The notes below the pieces were generated by a model that did no database searches, was not told where the DNA came from, and was given only the letters and a program-made list of their open reading frames with translations. Positions 45,031 through 58,481 of a stretch of DNA of 64,000 bases are shown piece after piece. This DNA comes from Anaeramoeba flamelloides (lineage: Eukaryota; Metamonada; Anaeramoebidae). Every line of letters begins with the position of its first letter. Position 1 is the first letter of the stretch. A program made the translations under genes and the position numbers. The stretch spans positions 6,324,001-6,388,000 of the forward strand of contig JANTQA010000029.1 of NCBI GenBank assembly GCA_027625915.1, given 5' to 3'.

Positions 45031-45718
45031 TTTTCAAACAAAAGGGCACACCTCTCAAATCGACAATACCATCGAATTTGATTGTTTATAAGATAATTAC
45101 TTATTGATGATTTTCATTTTAATTATTCATTTTTTCATTTTTTGCTTTTTTTATTTTTGGATATTGAACAGTTGGAAAATGAAAAAGCAAGATAAGAAGA
45201 AACCAATTTGGAAATAATCTATCAGTTTAAAAATGGAAACAGTTTAAGTTTGATTTCGAATGAGCTAGAAATAGGAATTAAGAAAGACCATTATTGGATT
45301 GATGAATGGAACTAAGAAAAGAGAAATAAAGAAAAAACATTCCAAGAAAATATCAGATGGATTGCGGCTTTATCTTGAAAATGAGACTTTAAAGAACAAA
45401 AATTTGATGTCTAAAGAATTATCAATAAAATGTAGAGAACTTTTTCCCAATTCGCCTTGTTCAAAGGTTTTTATTGGTTTTATAATTTTTTTCATTCCGA
45501 TTTACAAAACGAGATTTCTCATTTCAAATAAAAGGGCACACCAATTTTTAAAATATTGAATTTTAATTTTTATTGTTTTGTTTTAATGAGTTTTAAAGAT
45601 TCAGTAGAGTGTTTTTTTATGTTTTAAGGCGTTTTTTAGATTTTAGAATGATACTACAATTAATTTGATTCACTTATGAATAATTCTTGAAATTTTTTGT
45701 GCCCTTTTATTTGAAAAA
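45030..45718 (+). mobile_element. TIR element family 11 (CAAAYAAAAGGGCACA ends)
   Basis: The left end TTTTTCAAACAAAAGGGCAC (45030) and right end GTGCCCTTTTATTTGAAAAA (ending 45718) match as inverted repeats with one difference in 21. A third copy of the terminus, in left-end orientation, lies inside at about 45522-45542, suggesting a nested or rearranged element. An open frame at 45299-45559 begins MMNGTKKREIKKKHSKKIS and contains a helix-turn-helix-like stretch, possibly a remnant of a transposase DNA-binding domain. No catalytic region is visible. Confidence 0.7.
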
Positions 45719-46206
45719 GAGTTTATTATATCGAGATTCATCATAAAGGGTAAACGACTTTTTTTATCATTCCTTTATCTCATTAGTTCGCATATCTGTT
45801 TAATTTTTCTCATAAGCCTTAAATTAAATATATTTTTTAAATTGATTCATTCTTACTTTCATCATAAGTGTTACACCTCTTTTTTTAAGAATGGCTTATT
45901 ACACAAACCCCCAGTGGTTAAATGTATTTCAAATGAAAACCACACTGAAGCTATAGGGTTTTTTTTATTTTTTTGTATTAGGGTATCATTCTTAATTTAT
46001 TATCAAAAAGTGATTACAAAAAGGTGGATAAAACAGTTTAAAAGTTTAAATAGGATACTTTTAGCCAGGCTTTTTCGAACTGTTTTGTATTCACTTTTTT
46101 CAAACAAGTTTCTTTGTTTTATTATCAAGTTCCTTTCCCACCAAAAAAAAAAGAACAAAGTTGTGAATTAAGCTTAAATATCGAAGTAAAAAAATAAAAT
46201 CTAAAT

Positions 46207-47312
46207 TCAAACCAGAATGGGCAAAAAGAGATTCCAATTTTTTTGTTGAATATTAATATACTCCATATCTTCACTTTCTGTTTCATACTCATTATACATT
46301 TCGTGTAATTTTGTTAAACCATTTTTCGAAATGTTTTTTTCGATTTTGGTTTTTGCTAAATTGGGTGTTTCTTGTGATAAAAATTTTCGATAGTCCTTTG
46401 AGAAATGCAAGAAAGAGTGTTGTGCAATTTCATTTAAAAAATGTTCTAATTTCATTCTCCTAATTTCTGTAAATTCTTCGCTTAACTTGGAATCGATTTT
46501 TTTGGCTGGTAAGGTTGGGATTATGACACCAGGAAAGTTTTGAATTAAGCTTTTTACAAGCCAAATAAAATCTTTTCTTCTTCTTTTTGTTGTAAATGTT
46601 GTGAATTTTCTTTTTTTAGAATTTGAATTTGTGGTGGCACCAAACGAATTGTCAACTGTAGTAATTACACCATAAGTCAAAAAGGAAGTCAATTTCGTGC
46701 TTTCGCTTTGTCCTATTTCAAGTTTGATTGTAAAATTGGCATTTTCTCCGCCGATTAGAACAGTGTCTATTTCTTTTGATCGATCATTCTTGTTGGTTTC
46801 TTTGGTCTCTTCTTCACTTGTGACGCTTTCGCTACCACTGCCAGAGATGGATCGATCATAGTTCTTGTTTTCAGATCCTTCAGAGCTACTTTCCACACCG
46901 GATTTTGAGCTACCGCTTTGGTTTTGGAAATTTGTTCCTATTTCAGTTTCATCATAAATCTGTCTTCTGTTGTGCTGTGAATGTTTTTGTTTTATGATTT
47001 TTGGTTTTTTATTTTTTAGTTTTTTATTATTTTTTTGTTTTTTAGTTTTCTGGTTTGGGAATTTCATTTTTTCGATCAGAAAGAAGAAAAAGAAAAAGGA
47101 AAAGTTAAAATTACGAGATTTAGAAATTCATTTCCCGAAGAAGAAGATTCGTTTTGCTGATAATGGTTAACATTTGATCTTTGTGCATACTCTGAAGATA
47201 TGTCTTCACTTGTGCCTCGATTATTAATGTTTTCGCTATCTGTCTCTGTACCACTATATTCAGAATTAGATCGATTGATAAATGCCAGAAAGTCTTGATC
47301 GACTTGACTCAT
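46207..47312 (-). CDS. PX domain protein, N-terminal part of a probable sorting nexin
   Basis: Exon 1 is 47312-47115, starting MSQVDQDFLAF (an in-frame Met eight codons upstream is possible). A 140-bp intron (GTAATT to TTCACAG, both phase 0) leads to exon 2 from 46974 to about 46207. The first ~100 residues are Ser/Glu/Asn-rich and disordered. The PX domain then runs from about TKLTSFLTYGVITTVD to HFSKDYRKFLSQE. It has KRRRKDFIWLVKSL in place of the usual RRYSDFLWL, the loop PTLPAKK, and RRMKLEHFLNEIAQH. PX domains bind PI3P on endosomes. The basic residues that usually contact the lipid (Arg of the first motif, Lys after PxxP, Arg of the ERR helix) are present. The frame ends soon after the domain at NWNLFLPILV; GTTTGA there is a possible donor to the BAR exon at 42986-43555. 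Confidence 0.8.
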
Positions 47313-47387
47313 TCGAAATTTTTTGTTATTATGCAAAAAAAAAGAAATAAACCAGAAAAAATAATTAGTTTTTCAAGAATAAATTTA

Positions 47388-47440
47388 AATAAGGGACAAC
47401 TTTTTTGGGGTTCAAAAGTAAAATTAAAGCTGTCCCTTTG
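47388..47440. repeat. short hairpin with AAGGGACA arms
   Basis: AAGGGACA at 47391-47398 is mirrored by TGTCCCTT at 47431-47438. It lies 50-130 bp upstream of the PX gene start, so it could be a promoter or 5' UTR hairpin, or the relic of a small MITE. Confidence 0.35.
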
Positions 47441-47617
47441 TAGTTCCAATTAAATCTTATTTAGTAGATTGGGTACACTTTCAAGGAACTATGAAACCCA
47501 CAAAAAAAACTTCTAGTAAATTTGATAAGTAATTCAACAAATTTTATCGCATCTTCAAATTGAAAACCCAAGAAAAAATCTTAGTATTATAATATCAAAC
47601 AAACTTGCTTTTAATGC

Positions 47618-48333
47618 TACAGTGATCAAAAAAATGCGTACTAAAATATTAGTCTGTATTTCAAAATATATTCCCAGCTTTTTTTATCCTCGTTCCAAGA
47701 CAAAATCCAAGTTTATTACCCAATAATACTGATTAATTCTAATAAATTTCAAAAAATAGTTAGTTCAATTTCCATTTTTGAAAATCTTTGAACTGGTTCT
47801 TATCAAATATTCCACGACAAAGAATATTTTGAAGAACAACCAATTTTTCAGAGTTTCTTGGAACTTGACTATATAAAATGCTTTATTCAAAGTTGAGCAT
47901 AAAAATTTCAAAAAGGAAAATCAAGTAAAAATTTTCAATCATTTATTAGAATTTAACAGTATATAAAAGTTCAAATCAATTTTGAGGGTAAAAATCTGAA
48001 TTTTTTGAGTAAATTTTAAATTAGGAATGAAATCTTTTCAAATTTTTTCGTAAAATTCTTCAATTATTTTCTAATTTCTTGTTTTTTTTTTGATACATAT
48101 TTTATGAAAAATTTACACTATTTTTTGAGATAAAAATTCAAATTTGATCCTTCATTTTTAGAATTTCTTTTTAAATAATAGAACTTTTTGAAACTAATAC
48201 CATATTTAATTAGGGTTTATTGTTGGTTTCTATGATCTTTTATGTATCGGTCTTTTATATAAAAAAAAAAATAAACATTTTTTATTTTGGAACACGGATT
48301 ATACTTTTCTGCATGCATTATTTTAAGGACTAT
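47618..48333. mobile_element. TIR element family 4, copy b, carrying a family 3 MITE
   Basis: Starts TACAGTGATCAAAAAAATGC and ends near GCATTATTTTAAGGACTAT, with inverted subterminal arms (CTGTATTTCAAAATATATTC against GGAACACGGATTATA). The interior matches 23058-23600 on both sides of the 235-bp family 3 insertion at 47727-47961. Confidence 0.7.
47727..47961 (-). mobile_element. MITE family 3, copy c, nested in family 4
   Basis: 235 bp from TACTGATTAATTCTAATAAA to TTAGAATTTAACAGTA, in inverted orientation relative to 22692-22929. It is inserted at a TA inside the family 4 element, so family 3 was active after family 4 at this site. Confidence 0.75.
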
Positions 48334-51004
48334 GTTTGCAATTCAACAAACAGTCTCAAGACAATTTGTTCCAATCTCATTTAAAATGAGAACTTAGGAT
48401 CGTTAAAATATTCTCCAATTTGGATCACAAAATCATTTTATGTCATTTGTGATATTTTAAATGAACACTTAATTTTGAGATACATGAAACTCAGAAACCT
48501 TGTTAAGGGAAGTGTGAATGAAAATGAAAAAGAAAAATAATCATGATTTTTAAAATTTAAAAATACTCTCAATAAATAACAGCTTTAAAGCTAATTAAGC
48601 TATTTTAGATGGTTTTTTGATCATTGAGTTAGCTTGAATTGTTACATTATCTCAATAACCCATAGAACCGATCCAGATCTACTGTAAAAATGTAGAAGAC
48701 ATAAAAATTGGTTGTCTATTATCAATTTGTGTTTTATGAAATATAAAATTCAATTTCTATCATAAGATAAAAATTTTAATTTATATTACATTATTAGAGT
48801 TATTTTTTTGTAAAAACAAAGACAAAAATTTAATTTTTAAAAATCAGAGAAATCACAGAAACCATGTAAATTCGAAAGTATTTTTTTGATCGTTTTTTAC
48901 AAATGGTTAAAACCTGAGATTATAACAATTTTGGAAATTGAAGATCCATATAAATATAAGTTTTTTATAGATTTGTTTCAAAATTTCAAAAGGAAGCAAA
49001 AAATAGATAACTTCTTTTTAATCTCCTAATATAAATTTTACGGTTTATGATGAGCTTTAAACATCATTTTACTGTTTTTTATACAAAAAATTTTTCAGAA
49101 TTGAAAATCAAATTCTTTTGATCAGGGAAATTTTATTGTAGGGAAGGGACGACTATATTAATTAATACAATGGGGGTTGTGATTTTGACTTATTTTTTTT
49201 TTAGATCTTTTTGTTTTTCCTTCAATTAAATCTCCCCTACCATGACTAAGAAGAGAGTATCTCTTGAATTGTTTTTGAAAAAATAAGATCAATGGAAAAC
49301 TCACTTGAGATTTTGAATGGGCTTTTTTGGTAAAATTTTTTTTTTGTTTGTATTGTTTCTAGTACAACCTAATTTGTTGTATTTAGCCAAATTGGATTGA
49401 GGTTGAGTGTGTAAGTATGTGAATAATTTTTCCTGAAAAGATCCTTTGGGAATATAAATTTGAAAATTGAGTCAGTTTTTTCATTTTTAAATAAATAATG
49501 TGTTTCAGTTTGATGAAATAAGGATCTTTCTTTATTTTAGGAATTGGTTATTTTGGAGGATTCACTACAATACAAAATATTTTACTACTTATTTTACTAA
49601 TTTAGACTTTGTTTGGAAATAACAATGAATAGTCTTCAATAATTCCAAAAATTTGTCAATTTTCTCGATTTTGATCTTTGAGGTGAAAATGACAAACCTT
49701 ATCAATAAGGCTCATAATGCAAAAATAAATCCAAAGTACCCCCAACCAGGAAACAATGCTTGATAAACTAAATTTCCTAATAAATGACCCACCTTACATT
49801 TGAATAATGAATTTCTTTTGTATCGTTTTGAAGTTTTTCCTCTCACAATGAAAAGTTTGCAAATAAATCATTTTTTCTCTTTTTTATTTTTTCAAAAGTG
49901 TTTTGTTAAAATGGAAAATGAAAATGAAAAATTGGAAAGAAGTAACAGATGTATTAATGAAAAATTTAGTTTCAAATATGAAAAAGAGATTAGATTTAGT
50001 TATTCAAATGGAAGGAGAATTGATAAATGGTTTTTTTTTACTTTTTTAAATTGTCTATTTTTCATGTACTTCTTTCAAAATAAATATCCCAATTTTTTTT
50101 AACAGTTTTTTTTATTTTTTTTCCTTTTATTTTTAGACAAAAAATAAATATCTCTTGAGTATAGTATTGTATATTAAAATCTAACTTTTTATATTATAAT
50201 AGATAACTTCAATTATTAAAAATATTTTTATTTAAAATTTGATTTTTAATGGGCCAATTATTATTAAAGATAGTTTACTTTCATCTAAAAAGTAATTTTC
50301 TCAAAAAGTTCTTTTTTCGCAACTTTCTTTTTCTTTTATTTTGAGACAAGGAAAGAAGTCGACATTTTTTCCTTCTTAGATCTCACTGAAGAAAGATTTT
50401 TGAGATTTAAAAATCACCAAACTGTGATAGAAACACACTATACTTTAGATTTCAATTGTAAAAGTAGTCATTAATCAAATATCAGTATTTCAAAAATTGT
50501 TGAAAAATCTGACAATTTTTTGTATCTTTAAAACGAGCGATAAGATTTGATGAAAAAAGGAGATGTTAATCGAGTTTGTTGATTTAGTTGAAAATAATAA
50601 GTCGGGAATTATTCATTTCATGTAATCTTTATCTTTTCTTAATTTCTTGATTATCTCTCAATAAGGTTTTCTAATTCGAAATTATGTTTTACTTTTTTTC
50701 CACTTTCCCTTTTTTTATCGAAACAGCAGAAATTAATTCAAGAATTTGTTGGGAGATGAGCAAAACTAAGTTTGTATTTCAAGAGTATTTTGTGGATTAG
50801 AATTATTGTTAAACACATACGTATATAACCGAATTTTAAAAACAAGTATTTTTTAAAAGTCTTTTATCTTTTATTTTTAACCCAATTCTTCAGGTTGGCT
50901 GAAAAAAAACAATTCTTTCCTCTGTCTACGACCTAAAAGAGATCACAAAAACAGATCATTTTTTTTACTTCTTACTTTTGTTATTTTCAAACGCTTTTGA
51001 CAAA
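48334..51004. other. gene-free stretch upstream of OLA1
   Basis: No supported gene. A frame at 49800-50102 has a plausible middle (MENENEKLERSNRCINEKFS) but Phe-rich ends and no domain. The part at 50480-50640 resembles 900-1160 and 10790-11060. Confidence 0.4.
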
Positions 51005-54000
51005 ATGAATAACACTACTGACTTCAAAATTGGTTTGACTTGAAAATTCAAATATTTTTTCATTATGCCCGCTTCCTAAAGAAACTCTAAAGAAAAACAA
51101 AACAAAAACAAAACAAAATCTTCTTTCTTTCTTTCTTTCTAAATAGGATTGGTTGGCTTGACTAATGTTGGGAAAACCACAATTTATAATCTTTTAACCT
51201 CCTCAAATAGCACCGTTCAAAAATATCCCTTTACTACTATCGATACAAACACTAACAAATTAATATCACGAGATGAAAATGTGGAAAGCCTATTTAAACA
51301 TTTCGAAATAGAAAGTAAAACCCATCTCGAAAGAAAAAAAATTTTTTTGTGTGATGTTGCAGGACTTGTTAGAGGCTCTTCAAAAGGAAACGGGTTGGGA
51401 AACCTATTTTTAAATCATTTCAATAAATGTGATGTTATAATTCATGTTGTTCGAAATTTCGAATGCGAAGAAGTCACAAACACAGAAGACAACATTGATC
51501 CTGTTCGTGACATTAGAATAGTTGAAACGGAATTAGTCTCTTTTGACATCAGTCAACTGACAAAGGAAATAAACAGATCATCAAATCAGAAAAAAGTAAG
51601 TTTTTCTCTTTATGTTTGTTTTTTCTTTTCGATTTGTTGCTTCTTACCTTTATTATTTACCAATTTTTTATTGGCTGGAAAGTGAGAAGTATGACTACTG
51701 TTAATTGTAAAATAAAAGGATCCAAATTTTCATTCAGCTTTCCAAAATAAAAAATAGCATTTCAAGAATTAAAATAAATTGTCAAATTACCCAATCCTAA
51801 AAGTAAAATGTAATAATTTAAGCTTCTTCACAAAAATTTGAAAAGTTGAAATGTTATTAAAAATCTAATTTTGGGAAGATGAATGAAAATTTTGTTCCAT
51901 TTATTTTTCAACAAATAAACTATTTTTCATAAATTTTGACTCACTTTATAATGTTAATGGGAGTTGTTTAGAGGGTTTATTCCAGTATTCTTAACAAAAA
52001 TTATTTTCAAATTTTTGTTTTTTTTTTTTTTTTTTCTTTTTTTTTTTTTTTTCTTTTTCTTTTTTTTTCTTTTTCTTTTTCTTTTTCTTTTTTTTTCTTT
52101 TTTTTAAAAAGATTATGTGGAAAAAAAAAGAGATCTTCGAAAAGACAAATAATCCCCAAGAAAATTGGGGCTATGTAATGTCTTTGAAAATGGATTTAAT
52201 TATTCATAAAAAATATTGTTGTTCAACTTTTTTTCAGTGAAAGTTCAGTAATTAAAAATCTATCATGCTCATTTCAAAAATTGTTACTCACTTTTTTTTA
52301 GTTTTTGGTTTTATTTTTTTTAATTTTTAATATATCAGGCTTTTTATAGATTTAGAATGACTTAAAAGTGAATTACAAATCATATTGGGTTATTAATTGT
52401 TCTTGAATACTAAAGGATAAATTTTTTTTTTCAATTTATTATTTCAGGTGAGTCACAATTTTTGAAAAAGAGTTTAGTATTTAGACATTGTTCCCGAGGG
52501 ACAAATACTCTGTAACTATATAAAACAGATTTTTCAAGAGGTTGTAGACTAAATTACAATCTGGACACTATTTAACATTTTACAGAAGACACAATAAAAA
52601 ATATTCAAAATAAAAAAAAAAATGCAAAAACCAACACTTATTTTTATTATGGTTCAGGAGATGAAAGTACAGAATAATACAACACATAAAACAATGAAAA
52701 TATAAACTCTTAAGAATGCGTGTAATGGGCGACGTTATTGTGCCCAATAGTAATTTAAAATGTACGGTATTACTTTTATTTGAAGAACTTTGTTTTGGGA
52801 TCAAAATCCCTGTGTTATTAAGAGAAAATGCACTTTTTATTGTTTGGAAATCTCACAAAATTTTATCCAGCAAAATCACTTTCGGAAAAAAAAATTATTA
52901 GTTTTGATTTTTCAAAATCCAAAATAATAATTCGATAGTATGTGTTTACTCAAAATTCATTTTGGTTTCAAAAAATATCTAAAAACAATTTTTAAATGAA
53001 AAATTTCGATAAAAAACCTTTGATGTGGATTTTTTGATTCCTTGGAAAAGTTAAAAATATTTTTCATTTAAGGGTATAGTCATTTACTGTTGAGTTTGCT
53101 CAATACTCAAGGAGTGGCTTGAAACCCAAAAGGTGGGTATTGTAAAATTGCGCTTCTTTTGATTGACAAAATTTGATATAACAAAAAAAAAAAGTCGAGA
53201 GGATCTCAATTACAAAAAAATCAATTTAAAAAAAAAGTTTAAAAAGCATTTTCAATTCCAAAAAAATCAAATTTAAAGAGAAAAAAATTACTAGTTTCTT
53301 ATATTAAATTACCAAAATTTAAAAAAAAATCCCACATGATCTTCAATTCTAAAAAATCAATTAGATAAAAAAAATTACCAGTTTCTTATTGTAAATGTTC
53401 TAAGAATTAAATTTCTTCGATTTAAAACAAAATTGTTTTCTTTATGTACTAGAATCAATTTAATTCAATTTAATCTAATTTGTGGAGATTGTAACCCTCT
53501 ATATTTGACAAAGTAAGGATCTTTTAATATTCTTTCGAGAAAAAAATAACTCATTTGAGAAAGGAAAAAAATGAAAAAAAAATCTTCGAGATATCAAAAA
53601 GCGCCAAAGAGAGACACTTCAAAACTAACATAGTTGTTTTCAAAATTATATATTCTAACCATTCTAATTGGAAATTGAGTTTCTCTTTTTGGGCGCTTTT
53701 TTCTAAAAATTTCCTCTTTTTTGATTGTTGATTTTTGGAGATCGATTGCACATCACAGGTTGGTTAGTTTTTGATTGTTATTAGGCCCTCATAAAAATTA
53801 CAAAATTTTTATAATCAATTTCAGAAAATTATTTTTAACCTTAATGACTTGGCCCTTAAGTACATAATTTTAAGAAAGCAAAATTATTCATTTTTCCCAA
53901 TAATTTTATTTTTCCTTTTTTGTTTTAATTTAAATTTGAAAAATAAATTTCCTTTTTTCATACTATGTATTCTTTACAAACCAACCAAATCTCTTGAAGT

Positions 54001-55661
54001 TGAATCAAAATTCATAAATTTTGAGAAAAAAAAGGAAAATCAGAAAATAAAAATAAGAAAAAATGTGTTAAATGCTAGTTTTTTCAGAATTTTTTGGACA
54101 ATTTTTATCTATTGATCTATCTATTCTCGAAACAAAAATGGTGTGTAATGATTATTCATCAATATTCGTCATATAAACATGTTCTTTAAAATGGAAGAGA
54201 AAAAAAAAAACCCTGAAAAATCGCGTGTAATACTGGTCTTTGAAATTTAAAAGGGATAAAATTTCAACTGATCATTAATTTTTCAATTCTGAAAAATCCC
54301 TTTGTTTTAGGATTATTAGGTTATCCGACATATACCAAAACTATAACATTGTGAAAAAAACAACAATGAGCAAATAAGCAGGGAGCACAAATTCAAACCC
54401 AATTTTTTTAAAAGTCCTTTTGTAAAAGAAAAATAAGGGAAATGAAAAATTTTTCCAATTTATTTTGCAAATACCAGTATAATAGGTATTTCCAAAAAAG
54501 TGGTGCACATCATTTTTTTAAATTTCAAATAAAAAAATCCTTTTGGGGGCATTTTATTTTAGATTTCTATTCATAAATTGAGAGTATATAATTAAGACAA
54601 ATATTACCTTTAATTGAATCAATACCTATTTTTTGTATTGACAAAGATATTCTTTAAAATATTTCCAAAAAATGGAAAAATAATTTACAAAACTTTTTTC
54701 GAGACAATGGCGTACTCTTAATTTCAATAAAAAAACTAGAAATAGTGTAATGATACAAAAGGGGGCTTAAACAATAAAATGCATTATATATTTTCCCTTC
54801 TATTTGAAAATCTGTCGGGATTAAACCTCTTTGGAAAAAAAACTTATGATGATCAAAATGAAAATAATTAATTCTAAACTATACCAAAACATTTTTGAGA
54901 CCTTTTAATATTGGCTTGAAGCTGTCTGATTTAATCAAACACCCTAAAATTATTGAATAATAATAATAATAATAATAATAAAAACTCATTTTTTATTTCA
55001 TTTTAAGAATTTTTTATTGAATAGTGAAGAAAAATATTTATTTATTATTATTAACAAAATTAAACAAAACTTAGTTCAATAACAAAAAATAATAAACAAA
55101 ACAATAAATTATAATAATAAATATAAGCAATATAATTTAATATATTGTTTGATCTAATATTCTGATTACCCAAACATTCTTTTTTATTCTTTTCTTGTTT
55201 ATTTTATATTTTTAAACATTAATAAAGGAAACACTTTTAAAATTTAAAAAATACTTAGCAGAAAAAAACCATCCAATGCGTCTTGGCGAATGGAATGATG
55301 AAGAATTGCTGATCATAAAGGAATTAAATTTATTAACAATGAAACCTGAGATTTTTTTAATTAATGTTTCTGAGAAAGATTTAACAAACACTAATGATGA
55401 AAAATTGATCGAGATTCAAGATTATGTTGAAAAAACGACAAAAGATCCAATTATTACATTTTGTCCAATCCAAGAACAAAAGTTTGTAAACTTAGGAAAC
55501 GAAAAAGAGGAAATGAAGGAATTTACATCTAAAATACCTGAATTTATTTCCACTATTCTCTCAACAATGGGGTTAATAACTGTCTATTTGCACTGTGAGG
55601 AATTTGTTGAATCGTACAAAATTCCAGTAATTATTTAAATTATTTCTTTTTATTTGATTCT

Positions 55662-55694
<33 letters not shown>

Positions 55695-58435
55695 TGTTTC
55701 TTGCTTTCTTGCTTTCTATTCATTCACAATTTGTATTTAATGATTTTAAAAGGTTTTAATTCTTACTATATGTCTTAACACATTGATATTAATATGCTTT
55801 TTGAAAATTTTGTTTTTTTGAAAATAAACACCTAAATTAGATTAAAATATACTCTAAATTCATTATTTGAGTTCAATAAACCTCCAGATTGTTGACTTCA
55901 AAATGAAAAAAAAATAAGAATATTTTTTAAGTATAGTAGGGAAAAAAATACCGGACATGAAAAAAATCCCGGACAAGATTTTTAATTGTGAGTATTAGTA
56001 AAATTTTTGTCTAATTTCAATCAAATCCTTATTATAAATAACCAATTTTTTTATGAGATTAGTAATAAACCTACCTAAAGTCCATCAAAGTAAGGTGTCT
56101 CTAGAATACTCGAGTAATTGTTTGATAGCCTAAGGTTGATCAACTTTTTTTGAAAAACAATCCTGTTTTATTGAGGTTTACTAGAGTTTTGAAAATGATA
56201 ATTTTTCTTCTTGTTTTTTGATTGATTGAATGGTGTTTTGACAAGTGTGGTTTCATCAATCATCATTCTAATAAGTGGGGGAGTTATAATTGAAAAGGTT
56301 CAATTCTTCAAAATAAGAATTTGATTGTAAATAAATGAAATTACACAATAATTTTACTAATATTCACAATTAAAAATCTTGTCCGGGATTTTTTTCAGTG
56401 CTCTACTTTAATTTATTGTGTTGAAAAAAAATAAAAATAATTTAAAAAGATAATCAAAAAAAAAGAGAGAGTGAATTAGCTTGCCTTTTCTGGGGAATCC
56501 GAACAAATATTGAAAAGTATATTTTTTAAAAAAAAAGAGAGTGGAATTAGCTTGCTTTTTCTGAAAAAATGGATCAAAAACGGAAAAAAAATTTTTTTTT
56601 TAAAAAATAAATTTGTGAGTAAGAAAAACAAATATTTACTAAAAAAGCACAACTCTTTTTTTTAATTTGTACCAAGCAAAAAATACAAAAGAAATTGAAA
56701 GAATTTTAATCTTTGGCTGTTGGAATATTATTCTAAATAAACTCCAATTGCAAATATTTAGCGCACCAAAATCCACTTTTTGAAAAAAAATCATATTCAA
56801 TAGATTCTAGAAGAAAAATACCTAAATTCGAACCATTCATTAATTGGGATGTTAATAATTGTTTATAAATCAAAAGATCCACAAAACAAAAAATAATTAT
56901 CAAATCAAAAAAAATCAATGCTTTGCCAAAAATTTTGGGAAGAATATGGGATTTATTGTTAAGGGTTAAAGGTTAAAAAAAAACACTTTATCCGTTAAAG
57001 AAAGAATTTTGAACAAACTAAATATGTGTGTTTTCTAAATTAAAGAGTCAATAGAGACATTAGTGTATATAAAAACAGTCATTAGAAGAATTTGAAACTC
57101 AATTTAATTTTAAAAGTTATTTTAATGAAGAGTCTAGAAAGAAAAAAAAAATAGAGAATAAGGAGCAAGTGAAGAAATACAAAATAAAGAATTTAAAAAT
57201 AGATAAATTAGAAAAATTTCAAGTTATTGGTATCTAGTTGAATTTGAATGTTTGAGGTTGTTAGGTTTTTTTTTGGATTTGAGTTCCTTTCCCCTAATAG
57301 CGTGTTGGGTTATAAATTTTGGAGATGTGTTAACATAACAAAAAAATATTCTGATATATTTGTTTAAATTCTATTAGAAACAATTATTGATTGGTCAAAA
57401 GGCGAGAAACACAAACTAATTTTATTTGAGCTCTTCGATTAAAAATAACTAAACTTTAACACAATTTATCAATCATTCTAAAAATTTTAGATCTAACGAA
57501 AACAGATTACGTAATTCAAAAAATAAAATGAAAACAAAAAAAAGCTAAATATGAAAAAATGAAACCAATATATTTTTCAAAAATCAAAATTATTTACAAA
57601 TTGTAATATTGTGATTCTTTTGACTGTATTGACTGTTTCAAAAATTTGGAATTATATTTAAATGATTACAATGTGTTAAGTTATTTTTTCTCTTTTTTTA
57701 TAACAATTTTTATTTACTTACGGAATTACTGTCACGCATAGATCTATCTAACATTAAACTATGCTGTAATTGAAGGAAAAATGATATTAGTGTACGATAG
57801 TTGAAATAGTTTCATAAGACTCTAAAAAATCCTTTCTAATTTTTTTTTTTTGTATTATTTAAGGAAGGAGTTATTAACCCCTCTTGTGTGCCCGAATTCC
57901 TAAATTTTTATTTAGGAATCTTATTAAAGACTCAAAGATAAGTTTATTATCCACTAAGGCTAATAAACTTGATGAATCTTTTTTTATAATAATATTTTCA
58001 ATATTATTATTTTTTAATATATTAGATATATTAATTTTTTTTAATTCAGATATCCAGATTTTATGATTATTTTCATAGGCTGAGCAATTCCATAGAAAAT
58101 GGTCCAAATCTTCAATTGTATCTAAATTATTTATTTTTTTACATATCTCACAATATTTTGATTTATTTTTATTCATAACATAAGAGTAAAATCCTTTCTA
58201 ATTATCATTGAACAGCAATAAATCTATTAGATATTTTACAAAGTATCACAATTCAAAATTATCATTTTTTAAATTTTTTATTCTATTCCTTTTCCAAATC
58301 TAAAAGTTTAAAATGAAAATAATAATATTCTAGTAACCAAAAATTAATATTTAGAACCACTTCCAAAATTAACTATTTTTTTCAATTTTTTTAATTTCAG
58401 GATTTACTCAATAATTCTTCTCTCTTTTTTAGATT

Positions 58436-58481
<46 letters not shown>

